64,000 nucleotides of DNA, from contig PDIM01000007.1 in NCBI GenBank assembly GCA_002811675.1, forward strand, positions 24,562 through 88,561, in the 5' to 3' direction. The translations under genes were made by a program, and so were the position numbers. This DNA is from Ichthyosporea sp. XGB-2017a. Taxonomy: Eukaryota > Opisthokonta > Ichthyosporea. A model generated the notes under the pieces. The model was not told the origin of the DNA. It saw only the letters and a program-made list of their open reading frames with translations, and ran no database searches. Positions within the stretch are counted from its first letter, which is position 1, and the number at the start of each line of letters is the position of its first letter. Positions 46,960 through 58,757 of this stretch are shown here, one piece after another.

Positions 46960-48171
46960 ATGGCAAAGTATGATGTGTGTGTGGTGGGATCCACCAATGT
47001 GGACTTGACAAGGTGAGTATGATTTACTGTATTGTTGGTCCTGGTCAATCCGCGGACTCTCCTCTCTCTTCAAGGGCAGTCCGCTTCTGTCTGTGTGTTG
47101 CTGTGTACTAACACCCGGTCTTCTTTTGTTTTGGGGTGCATTGTGGTTTTATCTTTCTTATTTCAGTTATATGGATCGAATGCCAAAGCCGGGGGAAACA
47201 ATGCATGGGCGGAAATTTGTCATGTCGTTTGGGGGCAAAGGGGCAAATCAATGTGTGATGGCAGCGAAAATGGGTGGAAAGACATGCATGATTACAAAAT
47301 TAGGAAAGGACACGTTCGGCAAGGACTGCATGGAAAACTTCAAAAGTGTTGGGGTGGCGACGGAAGGTGTGCTTATTTCTGAGAATACGGAAAGCTCCAC
47401 CGGCATTGCTTCGATATATGTTGATGCATCAGGTAAGTGTTGGAACAAACAGCAAGAAGAGGACATTGGAATAGCCATTATTAATGGGGAAATATACTTA
47501 TTTTGCTGCACTTGTGTCAATTAGGAATGAACTCCATTGTGGTATCGCCAGGGACAAACTTTGAATTGACATGCGCAGAGTTGGACAATTGCCTGGAGCT
47601 GATTAGAAACTCTGAAGTGGTTGTGTGTCAATTGGAAATCGAGTGGGAGGTTAGCCTGCAGGCTCTTCGGATGGGGAGAACAAATGGGGCCGTGACTGTG
47701 TTTAACCCCGCGCCGGCTACAAAGGATCTGGATACAGAATTCTTCAAGGTCAGTGACATATTCTGCCTGAATGAAACGGAGGCGGAGATCATCACAGGCC
47801 TTCCTGTAGCAACAGATGCAGAGACGGAAGCAGCCGCCAAAGCAGTCCTCGCCAAAGGAGCCAAAGTGTGTGTTATGACTCTTGGGGAGCGAGGGTCTTT
47901 GATTGCATCCTTTGGGGAGCAAGGAGAAATGTACACTCTCCGTGTCCCTGCCACCCCCGTCAAATGTGTTGACTCGTGTGGAGCGGGCGACTCCTTTCTG
48001 GGGGCCCTCGCTTACTATCTGGCGAAGACCAACCCCGCTTCTCGCCTCAGTTCCGCTTCCCTGGAGGAAACTGTCCGCAAGTCTGGCCAGATTGCAACCA
48101 TCAGTGTGCAAAAGGCCGGTGCACAAAGCAGCTACCCATCACGCGAGGAGATCCCGCAGCACTTGCTGTGA
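46960..48171 (+). CDS. RBKS: Ribokinase (three exons)
   Basis: Exons 46960..47012, 47167..47432 and 47525..48171; introns 154 and 92 nt, GT-AG, phases kept. The product is 321 residues, typical for the PfkB family. It phosphorylates D-ribose to ribose-5-phosphate. Signature order: VVGSTNVDLT at the start, MPKPGETMHGRKFVMSFGGK and GANQCVMAAKMGG (PfkB signature 1), STGIASIYVDASG, NSIVVSPGTN, FCLNETEAEIITG and the catalytic block VDSCGAGDSFLGALAYYLA with base D262. The joined exons recover DASGMNSIVVSPG across the second intron. Together with the nucleoside hydrolase 8 kb upstream it would complete ribose salvage. Confidence 0.94.
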
Positions 48172-48325
48172 GTTGGCATTGTTTGTGCGGCTAAACATCC
48201 TCAAGCGCAGAAGACACTGCTGCCATACGTTTCATCCACAATAAACGGGTCATCATATACTCAAAAAGCCTTAATAGTTGGTAAATTATGCACCAATGAC
48301 AGGGGAATAGTAGTCCTTGTCAGAC

Positions 48326-48470
48326 CTCCTCTTCCTCCTCCTCTTCCTCCTCCTCCTCCTCTTCCTCCTCCTCCTCCTCCTCTTCCTCCTCCTCCTCCTC
48401 CTCCTCTTCCTCTTCCTCCTCCTCTTCTTCCTCCTCCTCCTCCTCCTCCTCCTCCTCTTCCTCCTCCATA
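48326..48470 (+). repeat. (CCT/CTT)n microsatellite
   Basis: About 145 bp of CCT units interrupted by CTT. Its reverse-strand frame would be a pure Glu run; nothing suggests it is a gene. Confidence 0.95.
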
Positions 48471-48704
48471 AATATCTCAATTCTCAGTATAATTTTGAAA
48501 CAATAAATGATTATTGATATTTTAGATGATTTGCAAATTTGCAAATTTATTTTTATTTTTTTTTATTTTTATTTTTTCGTTGTTTTCTTTTCTTTCGGTT
48601 TTTTTTCTATTTTTTTTTCAATTTTTTATTTTTTAAGGGATTTGAATTTCGCTGCTGCATTTCTTTTTTGTTGTCGTTGTTTATTCTCATCTTGTTCCTC
48701 TTTT

Positions 48705-48841
48705 CTTTTGCCATTAAAGGGGGGGGGGCTGGCTGAGGCCGAGGGGAAAAGGAGCTAGATTTACCTTTCACTTTCTAATGAAAGAAGGAAAGAACAAGAC
48801 TACCTAAGGCAGCAAGGGAAGGAAAAAGAGGGGGGGGGGGG
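48705..48841 (+). repeat. Left copy of duplicated gap flank
   Basis: Matches 49789-49925 over its length except for one base (GGCTGAGG versus GGCCGAGG) and one G in a homopolymer. Confidence 0.95.
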
Positions 48842-49788
48842 NNNNNNNNNNNNNNNNNNNNNNNNNNNNNNNNNNNNNNNNNNNNNNNNNNNNNNNNNNN
48901 NNNNNNNNNNNNNNNNNNNNNNNNNNNNNNNNNNNNNNNNNNNNNNNNNNNNNNNNNNNNNNNNNNNNNNNNNNNNNNNNNNNNNNNNNNNNNNNNNNNN
49001 NNNNNNNNNNNNNNNNNNNNNNNNNNNNNNNNNNNNNNNNNNNNNNNNNNNNNNNNNNNNNNNNNNNNNNNNNNNNNNNNNNNNNNNNNNNNNNNNNNNN
49101 NNNNNNNNNNNNNNNNNNNNNNNNNNNNNNNNNNNNNNNNNNNNNNNNNNNNNNNNNNNNNNNNNNNNNNNNNNNNNNNNNNNNNNNNNNNNNNNNNNNN
49201 NNNNNNNNNNNNNNNNNNNNNNNNNNNNNNNNNNNNNNNNNNNNNNNNNNNNNNNNNNNNNNNNNNNNNNNNNNNNNNNNNNNNNNNNNNNNNNNNNNNN
49301 NNNNNNNNNNNNNNNNNNNNNNNNNNNNNNNNNNNNNNNNNNNNNNNNNNNNNNNNNNNNNNNNNNNNNNNNNNNNNNNNNNNNNNNNNNNNNNNNNNNN
49401 NNNNNNNNNNNNNNNNNNNNNNNNNNNNNNNNNNNNNNNNNNNNNNNNNNNNNNNNNNNNNNNNNNNNNNNNNNNNNNNNNNNNNNNNNNNNNNNNNNNN
49501 NNNNNNNNNNNNNNNNNNNNNNNNNNNNNNNNNNNNNNNNNNNNNNNNNNNNNNNNNNNNNNNNNNNNNNNNNNNNNNNNNNNNNNNNNNNNNNNNNNNN
49601 NNNNNNNNNNNNNNNNNNNNNNNNNNNNNNNNNNNNNNNNNNNNNNNNNNNNNNNNNNNNNNNNNNNNNNNNNNNNNNNNNNNNNNNNNNNNNNNNNNNN
49701 NNNNNNNNNNNNNNNNNNNNNNNNNNNNNNNNNNNNNNNNNNNNNNNNNNNNNNNNNNNNNNNNNNNNNNNNNNNNNNNNNNNNNNNN
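48842..49788. other. Assembly gap (947 N)
   Basis: The run of N begins directly after a G run and ends before CTTTTGCCATTAAAG, the start of the sequence already seen at 48705. Confidence 0.99.
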
Positions 49789-49925
49789 CTTTTGCCATTA
49801 AAGGGGGGGGGGGCTGGCCGAGGCCGAGGGGAAAAGGAGCTAGATTTACCTTTCACTTTCTAATGAAAGAAGGAAAGAACAAGACTACCTAAGGCAGCAA
49901 GGGAAGGAAAAAGAGGGGGGGGGGG
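49789..49925 (+). repeat. Right copy of duplicated gap flank
   Basis: See 48705-48841; both contain CTTTTGCCATTAAAG, AGCTAGATTTACC and end in a poly-G run. Confidence 0.95.
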
Positions 49926-50036
49926 AGTGAAGGTGCAGGAAACGAGTCCTTTTGGTGTACTCGAGTGAATAACAAAGGATACGAAGAGGAAAGAAGCACG
50001 GCCTGTCTGTGACGGGAAGGAACAAGAAGGAAAGGA

Positions 50037-53000
50037 ATGAATGGGACTATAATGGGGGACTCGAAAGGAAAGGAGGCGGAGGAGAAGGGGACAAGGGAGG
50101 AGCAGGAGGGGATGAAGGCCTTGGAGAGTCTGGAAGGGGTGCAGTTGGAATTGCAAAAGTGCTTTGCAATGATAGAAAGGTGCTGTTTTGGGCAGGGAAG
50201 ATTGAAAATATCAGATGCGTCAAAGGAGAAGGTCCTGCTGAAAACTGTCTATTGCATTAAAACTGCTAGGGAAATGGGATGCCACCTCAAAAGTGTTGTG
50301 GAGTATGATTTGGTGTTTACAAGTTTGCGAATGCTTTGTCAGAATAGATCTGTAGATATTCGCGCAGCAGCGATCCGCACCGTCCGATTACTGCTCGAGA
50401 ATGAAGAAGATGTTGCTAAAATGAACGATAGTCTGATTCCACTGTTCGTCAGTCGAAGTTTTGAAAGGGGGGGTAGTGATGTGGAAAAGGAGCGCCTGGA
50501 GGCAATCAAGTGCATAGCGGCTGTGATTGAACTCACTCAAGGGAAAGGGGTACCTCAGATATTTATCATGAGTCTTTGTGTGGTTGCAGAAGCGTTCAAT
50601 GATATGATGTGTTGTGTGTGCGTGGAGCTGCTTTGCGAACTGCTTCTTCTCAACCCGAAAGCAGCCGTCCTTGGCGGGGCAGTCAAGGTGATGGTGAAAG
50701 TTATGTTATTTCATCACTTAAGTGATATGGGGAAATATGTTCTTTCAGTGCTTCTGTGCATTATGAATTATGAGGAAGCCCGAAAGTATCTTCGACCAGA
50801 AATGGATATTGAAATGCTCCTCTCGCCTTTCACCGATGCCGTTTCGGAGGACCAATTGAGGGAGAACGACAGCGTTATGGTAAAATTGCAGAATTCAAAG
50901 GCGGTAATTCTTCAGTTGCTTCGCTCGTGGGGGGGTGCTTTGTATTTATTTTCTTCACCGAGAGGAATGAAGCCGGTTATTAGCTTGCTCTCTTCGCCCA
51001 ACAAATACACGACCAGTACTATTTTAGACATGATTTTTGAGGTTTTTCAAATTAGAGACCCCATCATGTCGGATAATTTCCTGGAGGCCTTGGGACTAAG
51101 TATTTCGTATCATTCGGTAAACGGAAGGGAATTTGAAGTGCAGGGTAGTAAAAGACAAGACTCGGAAATGGCGAGTACAATAGCTTCCACACCTGGTCCT
51201 GGAGCGGTATATAGCTCCCCGGAGCCGTCTATAAAAGGGGATAAGAAGCAATTGCTCACCCCTCCTCGACCGTCGACATCGGTGAGCGGTTCGTCTGGGC
51301 GTAAAGATGTGATCAAGAAAATTCTTAAACATTACGAACTTACCAACTCTCTACCCCCACGATGGCACCGAAGTGTCAACCTGTCGAATGGATACTATGG
51401 CATTTTATTACTGATGTTTTTGAAAGCCGGTCTAACGAATTCCCTCATTGAAGTAATTAAATGTAATAATGAAGTGTTCTCTGTCCGTGCCACCATCCTA
51501 CTGGCAGAGCTATTACATTTGGCTCATATTTTGCTTCCGAAAAAGATTGCTTTTGAATTTGAAGTCCTCCCTGATCTTATGAAAGCCGCGGCGTCATTTG
51601 ATGGCGATGAAGCAGAAGCTCTAGATATGCTTCGGGAGCGATCTCGGGCCCATGCTGCGATTAATAATTTGGACAAGTACAAACAGATGGATAAAAACAA
51701 GTCCTCAAGCTTACTCGATTTCCATTTAGAATTGCTTTTCAAAAGACAGAAATCCGCTTTCAAGGATCAGGAAAACGAAGAGTTATTTCGGCTAGCCCAG
51801 TTAATGAGAACAATCTCGACTGCCGAAGATTCATCCGATAACCTTGCAGCTTTGGTGTTGAAATCCAGGCCCGTTGGTAGAGTTTGCGGAAATGAGCATT
51901 TATCAACCTCTGTGATAGCAAGTGACCTGAAAAAAACTTCAGACATGGAAATGGACGATACTCTTCTAAATTATCTCATTCGCGAATCCACCGTACTACA
52001 AACGAAAGAGTTTTTTAAGTGGAATTGGAACATTGTTCTTGAATTGATACATGGTCCTTTGCAAAATCCTAGGAAACTATCCGAAGCGATTGAGAGCAAA
52101 TTTCTAAAGCGAGTTCTGTCATTTTTTAGACCCTATAATGCCGAGTTTTGTATGATTTTGTCTGAAAAGGCAAACGATAAATTCCCGGTGATAGGCTGTC
52201 AGCTTGTAAAGCTTTTACTGTTCACAGAAGATGGGTGTAAAATGTTGCGAATGTCGGGGCTCTTTGCCCAGATTTCAGAGTGCTTGGGAGAAACTTTACC
52301 TGGTCCCACTGAAAAGAGGCAAAGCTCAGCGTCCCACATGTCAAGTAGTACGACATTTTCGAAATTTTCATCTAGTCATTTTGAGTTAGCGGATGCACCG
52401 CCTCGTATAACAAAAGTGGACGTGTTTTCTCAGAGACGGCTAAGCCGAACCTATAGCTCGGAGTATTTTACGTTTATCGGTATAATGTCGTCTACATCGG
52501 AAGGATTGCTGATTTTAGAGCAGAGTAGAATTATCTCAAAGCTGTACGCTATTGTTCGTAATTTTGAAGAAAGGGAAGAGTTAGCGAAACTCTTGTTGAA
52601 TTCACTTCATTTTGGCAAGGGAGGGTATAGCCAAGCCATTTTACAAACTGCATTAACAAGTTCAAGTGTAGCCTGTCGCCGATATTGCACCAGGCTAATG
52701 AGGACATTTTTCAGAGCTCGGGTAGAAAATTTCAGCGAGTGGGGTGTTGAATTCCTTGTAAGTCAGCTATACGACACCGACGAAGAAGTGAACAGCATAG
52801 CATTAAGCGTTCTCCAAGAAGCGGCCGATGACTCTTATTGTTTGCGAAAATTGATCCAGTTTCACCCAGCCCTTGTTCACCTTGGCGAAGAGGGTACAAA
52901 CTTGATGTACCGCACCTTTGCTGTGGAAAGTGGGCTTCGCTTTTACTTTGAAATAGATCCGGGGATAATCAGGGACGAAATAGAGGATTGGTTTCGTTGC

Positions 53001-54727
53001 AAAAATGTTGCTTATAGCCGTTCGGTTGAAAGGACCCTGTTGGATACTTTTATACCACTGAATAAGTGTGAGGAGATTGGCACTGACATTGATCGACGAG
53101 GGCAATATGACGTGAATGAGAAGGGAAAATGCGCAGACTTGTCAAGCAACTTCAAGTATGACAGCTTTTCTATCCGCTCATTTGCAGGAGCAAACAGTAG
53201 AAGTGACATAAGTGAGCCACCGGAAGCCAAAATGTGGCAAAAGAATGACGAGTACACTGCAGTTGGGGGTGTTTTTTGTCCTGTACATTTGTATGCCGAG
53301 CTCGGTAAAACTGCACATGGTTGTAATATATTGGAAGAAAGGGACCATGTTGAAATGCTGGTAGAGTGCCTGAAACAGAGAGCAAAATCCCCCTTTAACT
53401 ATTTGAAACGTGATTCGAAAGCCAAGGACTCCTCTGTTGAAGGAGCATATGACCCCAACTGCGTGTCTGATGTGAAAGCTTGTGTATGGGCCCTGGCCAA
53501 CTTAGGATCTACGTCTTTTGGATTTAAGCTGATTTCAAAGTATTGTGATATCGTGGGTCTGTTTGTCTCTTTGGCACTGCATTCATCTCATTTGTCACTC
53601 AGAGGCACATGCTTTTATGCAATGGGGTTTTTTACATTGTGTGTGCAAGGTGCACTTGCTGTAGAAAAGTGTGACTGGGAGCTTACACGCGATGAAAAGG
53701 GTGTATTTACTGGAGTATGTGTCCCGCGAAATCTAGATAGCTTTTTAAATTTTCCACGATACCAATTTGAAGGGTCTTGGGCTCGCTATATGGAGACTTC
53801 ATTAGAGGGCCATAGTTACGATAATAGCATGCAGACTTATTCAGAAGACTGTGCCAAAAGCAGTAGGACTGGCTCCGTAACGTCACTGCGAAGCAACGAC
53901 TTGGAGAATGGGGGTTCAAAGAAAGCATCTTATGCATACCAAGGAAGTCTTGCTGGGGTAAAAGGAGACCAAACCAACGTTTTTAGCTCGTCTGTCTTCA
54001 ACAAACGAATCGCAGCGCAATTGACTGCAGACGATATTGAAGAATCATCACTCAGTCCCGATTCAGCAGATTCAGTCTCCACCAGGGATAGTGACAGCTT
54101 GCTTGGCTCTGACCGATTCTCCAACTCAATCCCTGCAAGTATTTCACACTCATTTCAGGTCGGTCGCTCTGGAAACAAACTTACAAGTACTTCGAGTTTT
54201 ATTAAAAATAGTACAAGCAATCGTTCTCAAGCTAGTAGTGACGACAAAGATATTGATTCTCAGCTATTCCCTGAAGAGCAGCTGGAAAGAGATATTGCAA
54301 AATTGCTTGAAAACCTCAGCAACCCACTTCAACATGGCGCCGCCAAAAGAGCCTTGAAAAGGTAAGCTGCAATTGGAATTTGAAGAGTTTTTTTTTTTAG
54401 AATTGCTGACACTGAACTGTGTATTGTATTTCCGTATTAACCATAGACATCACGAAAGGCTTCCAATGGCATTTTCAAATCCATCCCTTTATGGATACGC
54501 TCTCAAGCTTTTGGGCCTGTACCATTATACTCTTCCTGCTCGGCGACAAATCCACGAACTCTTCATGCATGTAAGTTTAAGAAGTTGTTACTGTTCAGTG
54601 AGACAGCTGAATATATTTATTTACTTTTTTTGTTGCTTTTTTTTTTTACATGCTTCAGTACGTTTTATTCGACGAGGACAATGAAGATATTCTTAGACAT
54701 CATGCTGATATTCTAATCATAACATAA
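50037..54727 (+). CDS. RICTOR: RICTOR, TORC2 scaffold subunit (three exons)
   Basis: Exons 50037..54361, 54447..54570 and 54659..54727; introns 85 and 88 nt at the extreme 3' end, GT-AG, phases kept. The product is 1505 residues. RICTOR is the defining subunit of TOR complex 2, which controls AGC kinases and actin. An armadillo/HEAT-like N-terminal half contains RSVDIRAAAIRTVRLLLENE. RICTOR-family blocks include ECLGETLPGPTEKRQS (~759), YFTFIGIMSSTSEGLLILEQ (~820), RYCTRLMRTFFRARVENFSE, EWGVEFLVSQLYDTDEEV, ESGLRFYFEIDPGI, DVKACVWALANLGSTSFGF (~1143) and SLRGTCFYAMGFFTL. A Ser-rich tail (~1260-1410) follows, then a conserved helical end carried by exons 2-3 (LLGLYHYTLPARRQIHELFM). Without splicing the frame stops after KRALKR. 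Confidence 0.92.
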
Positions 54728-55550
54728 CTGCTCAAATCCCTTTTCATTAAAAAAGGAAAGGATCTTACGCAAATGGAAATAAGCATTTATGCTTCTGTTT
54801 CGGCGTTGGTAGCCACACTACTTTGCATGATGCACACTGGCTCTAATGAGATATGCTGCATGTCTACATCAAACTACATAGCTATGTAATAAAGCATCAG
54901 GTAATGCCCACTTTCTTGCACAAAAAGAAATCCTTTGAGAAAACCAAATCAATAAAAAAATAGATTGGCCCACAAGCCAACCCCTACCCCTACCCCTACC
55001 CCCCGCTGTCTGGATATATCTTTGAATGAGTCACATGATTAATGAAAAACTTAACACCGAATCACCATGACCCCATTTCATTGGCTCTCCTACTTTCATA
55101 GCATCATAATTTGTCTTTCTAATCAATCACCCACATAGTCACACCACCCTCCTTAACACCCTCTACGCCGCGATAACATCCCATACACAACACACATCCA
55201 ATAGACCCCGCACAACAACACACCCCCTCATAGACCCCCTCCAGCCCTGCCTTGTGATTGGACAGTTAATGGGCCAGGACAAGACCTCGAGGAAGGACAG
55301 AACACTAAAATGGAATTTTCACCACACGACGACACAAAAAAGACAGTTCTTTCTCCAAAGAGGGGGGGGGGCTTTTTTATTTTATTTTGGTTTGATATAT
55401 ATATATAAATGAACCCTTCTTGAACTTGTTAACGTAAACAATACTCAACTTGGATTTATAAGAAAAGGAGGAATTGAGTTTTATTAGATTTGGTATATTA
55501 TAGAATTTTTAAGCAAGTTTATAGAAAGTTATTTAGTGTTTTTGTTAATA
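54728..55550. other. Intergenic region with telomere-like repeat
   Basis: 823 bp between two plus-strand genes. Includes a short CCCCTA run (54980-55003), a poly-G run near 55363-55371 and AT-rich sequence with TATATATATATAAAT near 55396. No gene seen. Confidence 0.55.
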
Positions 55551-56030
55551 ATGGAAATTGGTAGAGCTGATCTCGCCTTTTTGACAGGGGCTATCCCAAC
55601 TGCAACTGCGTTTGCGTCTACAGCGGATCAACATAAAAGTATGCCTTCTTCGGAATCTGTTACTCAGGCACACATATCGGAATACAGAAGAATCAGGGAA
55701 ATGAAAATGAAAAGACAAATGCGGGGGGAGGGGATTTCTATCCCATCTTCATCGCCATCTACCATGGCGCCAAAGGGAAATGGGATTACCAAACCAGTTA
55801 CAATTCCGCAGAAAGCTGCCCCCATTAAAGTATATATGGTTGATCCAAAGACAGGACAAAAAGTTCCTGTAAATTTTGGTTCGCCCGTTAGTCCTGCGAG
55901 GTCTGTGTCCCCAAAGACCATGCTCACCCCTCCCACTACATCAACATCGCCTCCACAACCCGAAAGAAAAAGAACTCGTTCAGGCGGGAGAAGCTTCACA
56001 CTGGATCTGGACACCATCGCGGAAGAGTAA
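55551..56030 (+). CDS. Small Ser/Pro-rich disordered protein of unknown function
   Basis: A 159-residue protein from the ATG at 55551. The N-terminus is mildly hydrophobic (LAFLTGAIPTATAFAS), followed by a charged helix (EYRRIREMKMKRQMRG). The remaining part is rich in Ser, Pro, Thr and Lys, with SP/TP sites (SPVSPARSVSPK, MLTPPTT, ERKRTRSGGR) that would suit proline-directed kinases. It ends in FTLDLDTIAEE. I recognise no domain. It converges on HRD1. A genuine gene is likely because the frame ends near a polyadenylation-like region, but non-coding status cannot be excluded. Confidence 0.5.
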   Translation: MEIGRADLAFLTGAIPTATAFASTADQHKSMPSSESVTQAHISEYRRIREMKMKRQMRGEGISIPSSSPSTMAPKGNGITKPVTIPQKAAPIKVYMVDPKTGQKVPVNFGSPVSPARSVSPKTMLTPPTTSTSPPQPERKRTRSGGRSFTLDLDTIAEE

Positions 56031-56327
56031 AGGAAGTACTTATCCTGTGGGGGAGGGGGTGTGTGGATCACTGCTGTATATATATTAAAACTTAAATGTC
56101 GCAGAGGTCAGGTTTGAGATCGACCATTTGTCTTGTAAAATAGAATAATAAAATCCTTTATGGACGTCAAATGAAATACTCTTCTTATTTTTTCTTTGTC
56201 TTTTATTAAATTGTTTCAAAGGTAGACAGTGGATTTGATTGAGCGTGTGATTAAAAAAAGACAAAAAAAACAAAATGAAAAGCAGCAGAGAAAAAAGTTC
56301 AAAGAGGCTGGAAGAAGTAAACGCGCA

Positions 56328-58127
56328 TTATTGTGTACTGTGTATTTTTCTTTCAAATAGTTCACTGCGTTTCCTTCGCATCTCTTCTTTCATCAACTCT
56401 TCCGCACTCTTATATGCTTCTTCACTGGTCGGAACTGGCAGCTCTTCGACAATTTGGACGGTGGCCTTCTCTTTCCCTTTTCTGCTTGATCCACCTCCCA
56501 CTTGGGCAGACTCGTTCTTCTGCGGCGAATCAACATTTAAATTCCCACTTGAAGCTCCCTCTTCAGGAAGCGATGCATTATCTGAGGACTTTTCAGAAGG
56601 CTTCTCTTGCACCCTCTGGTACAAAGCAAAGTCGTCCACAATGCTATCAATACGATTTCGCATATTTTGAAGCCATTTAATTCGTGCAATCAATTTCGAT
56701 TTTTCATCTCCCTCCATTGCTTTCAGCTCACTTTCTGTCATTGTTTGCAAATTACCCATGCCGCTAGACAAGGGTGACGTATGAGTTGTTTGGTTATTCA
56801 GTGCACTTTGCACGGAAGGCGGAAGAAGAATGGGAGGGCCCATTCCATATAATACAAATGGAGGAACAGTTCCAGACCCTGCTTCATTATTAACCTGCTG
56901 TTGAGGAAGTACAAATGGCATTGCATGTCCAGGTGCTTGTTGAGCTCCCATTCCGGTCCAAAACTGCGGTGGCTGCTGAAAAGGTACCTGCCCTTGTTGA
57001 GCGCCTGGAGCAGGGGTCCCTGCACCACCAGCAACAGCTGCTCCTTGGCCTCCTGCAGCAGGGGGGGCTGCATTTTCCCCAGCCTGTTCTCTTGCCTCTG
57101 CCGCTGCAGCCGCCGTTGCATTTGATTGTAAAACTGGACTTCGGCAGGTGGGACATGTTTGTTGGCGTTCTAACCACGAGCGAAGACAATGCAGATGGAA
57201 AACGTGACCACACGGAAGCTTCTTTGCCACGACCATATCTTCCCTGCATATAATACAAGTGTTATCGGCTGCTGTCAACTCTTCGGCGGTCGCATCTGGG
57301 TATCTTTCATTCATATTAGCGGTGGCTCTTCTATATTGGATCATATCATTTACCCTCTTCAAGAAAGACTTAAAAGTCACATAAAGATCACGTACAATAT
57401 GTAAGGGAAGTCCATAGAACTTGAGAATAATTGTAAAGAACGACATGTAGACACTTAACTTTAAAAAATCAACTACCAGCTCCAGGTAAAACAAATACAT
57501 TGACTTGTTGTCCCACGGACTGTCCATACCGTGATCAATTGAGTGGAGCACGTATTTGATAAATGTAGAAAGGAGTACTATGGAGAAGACAACACACTCA
57601 AAACCAAAAAGCAGCAGCATAGAAGGTCCATGCTCCATAAAATCCTTTACGGAGTAATATATAAATAAGGAATCACAAACACCCAATATCATTAACAATG
57701 ATACCATTCGCACATGGAATAGACGAGTCACATTAGGGCTTTGCTCCATGAAATCAACACGATCCTTTGCGAGCCAATGAAAAATCTTGACAAAGAGTAG
57801 CAATGTAAACATGGCAACAAATCTCACATTAAACTCATCACGAAATATAGTCATAGCCAAGCACGTTTCTGTGACTGCATACCACGATCGCTCATATAAG
57901 TGCTCTACCTCTGCAGCCCTCAGCTCCCCAAAGAACAGCTTCCGCAAAATCTTCCCAAAGATAAGCACAAACACAAAAGCCATATTATAAAGAACCATCA
58001 TGCTCGCATTGGATTTTGTAAGATATATGATTGAAGGAAAAAATTGTTGCTTTTGCACAAACGAATTTGTAATCACAAAAGTCGCCGCAACGGCGCTTAG
58101 CGTCGCAAATTTACCCAAAGTCATCAT
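56328..58127 (-). CDS. HRD1: HRD1/synoviolin, ER-associated degradation E3 ubiquitin ligase
   Basis: A 599-residue intronless multi-pass ER membrane protein. HRD1 retrotranslocates and ubiquitinates misfolded ER proteins. The N-terminal membrane domain matches the family almost throughout: FFPSIIYLTKSNASMMVLYN, RAAEVEHLYERSWYAVTETC, RFVAMFTLLLFVKIFHWLAK, DRVDFMEQSPNVTRLFH, FIKYVLHSID and SPWDNKSMYLFYLEL. It is followed by YRRATANMNERYPDAT and a RING-H2 finger (~291-328, CIICREDMV, CGHVFHLHCLRSWL, CPTCR). The C-terminal half is disordered: Ala/Gly/Gln-rich, then charged. Start at the ATG at 58127 (a second ATG follows at once); the open frame runs on upstream without an earlier ATG. It diverges from METTL2 across 630 bp. 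Confidence 0.95.
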   Translation of the reverse strand: MMTLGKFATLSAVAATFVITNSFVQKQQFFPSIIYLTKSNASMMVLYNMAFVFVLIFGKILRKLFFGELRAAEVEHLYERSWYAVTETCLAMTIFRDEFNVRFVAMFTLLLFVKIFHWLAKDRVDFMEQSPNVTRLFHVRMVSLLMILGVCDSLFIYYSVKDFMEHGPSMLLLFGFECVVFSIVLLSTFIKYVLHSIDHGMDSPWDNKSMYLFYLELVVDFLKLSVYMSFFTIILKFYGLPLHIVRDLYVTFKSFLKRVNDMIQYRRATANMNERYPDATAEELTAADNTCIICREDMVVAKKLPCGHVFHLHCLRSWLERQQTCPTCRSPVLQSNATAAAAAEAREQAGENAAPPAAGGQGAAVAGGAGTPAPGAQQGQVPFQQPPQFWTGMGAQQAPGHAMPFVLPQQQVNNEAGSGTVPPFVLYGMGPPILLPPSVQSALNNQTTHTSPLSSGMGNLQTMTESELKAMEGDEKSKLIARIKWLQNMRNRIDSIVDDFALYQRVQEKPSEKSSDNASLPEEGASSGNLNVDSPQKNESAQVGGGSSRKGKEKATVQIVEELPVPTSEEAYKSAEELMKEEMRRKRSELFERKIHSTQ

Positions 58128-58757
58128 AATTAAATATTTCCCTTTTCTGCAGCAATATACAATAGACACGTGTACATGTAGTCAAGACAATCACACACAA
58201 ATAAATTCCCTCCCAAACACAAAACAACAAAGCACAGGCAAGAATCACAACAATGCCATAATCTGTGCAAGTTTAAATGGGAGCAAAACGCTTTACTTTT
58301 CCTACACAAATCACAATAGTAATCAATCACCGATGGCGTCTTATTCCTTCCTCTTTATCTCTGTTTACTTTCCTTTATCATCAACGCCCTCCTTGGTCCT
58401 CCAATCAAAACAATAAAAGGATCTACTTCAAAATCAAGAAAACAAAACAAAAAAATACAAAACAAAACAACACCATAAACAAAAAAACAAAAAACACAAA
58501 AAAAAAGGCAGAGCGAACGAACACTGCCCCAGAGGCCAGAGCAGGCAGCTGCTGCACAACAAGTCAACAAGAAAAAAAAAAAAAAAAAAAATGAGAAAAA
58601 AAAAAAAAAAAAATCAAGAAAAAAAAAAAAAAATAATTTAAATGGAAGAAAACAAAAAAAAAAAAGAAAAAGGACCTCCGTGTTTGGATTTTTGATTTGT
58701 TTACGATTCCGTCTGTGGGTTTGGAATTGTTTGTGATTGATTGATTTAAGAGGGAAG
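58128..58757. promoter_or_regulatory. Divergent promoter region, HRD1 / METTL2, with poly-A tracts
   Basis: A-rich region with A runs up to 20 nt (58571-58635) on the plus strand, in the likely 5' leader of METTL2. No gene seen. Confidence 0.6.

Larger units (their letters stand above)
48172..50036. other. Low-complexity intergenic region with an assembly gap
   Basis: Holds a CCT-type microsatellite (48326-48470), T-rich sequence (48540-48690), poly-G runs, an N gap and a duplicated 137-bp flank. No gene can be supported. It should contain the RICTOR promoter. Confidence 0.75.

Noticed and set aside
48286-48544. Poly-Glu or Leu-rich frames over the CCT microsatellite
   Set aside because: They are translations of a simple repeat, with no flanking coding features.
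48800-49856. Long minus-strand frames through the N gap
   Set aside because: They consist of unknown residues and exist only because N contains no stop codon.
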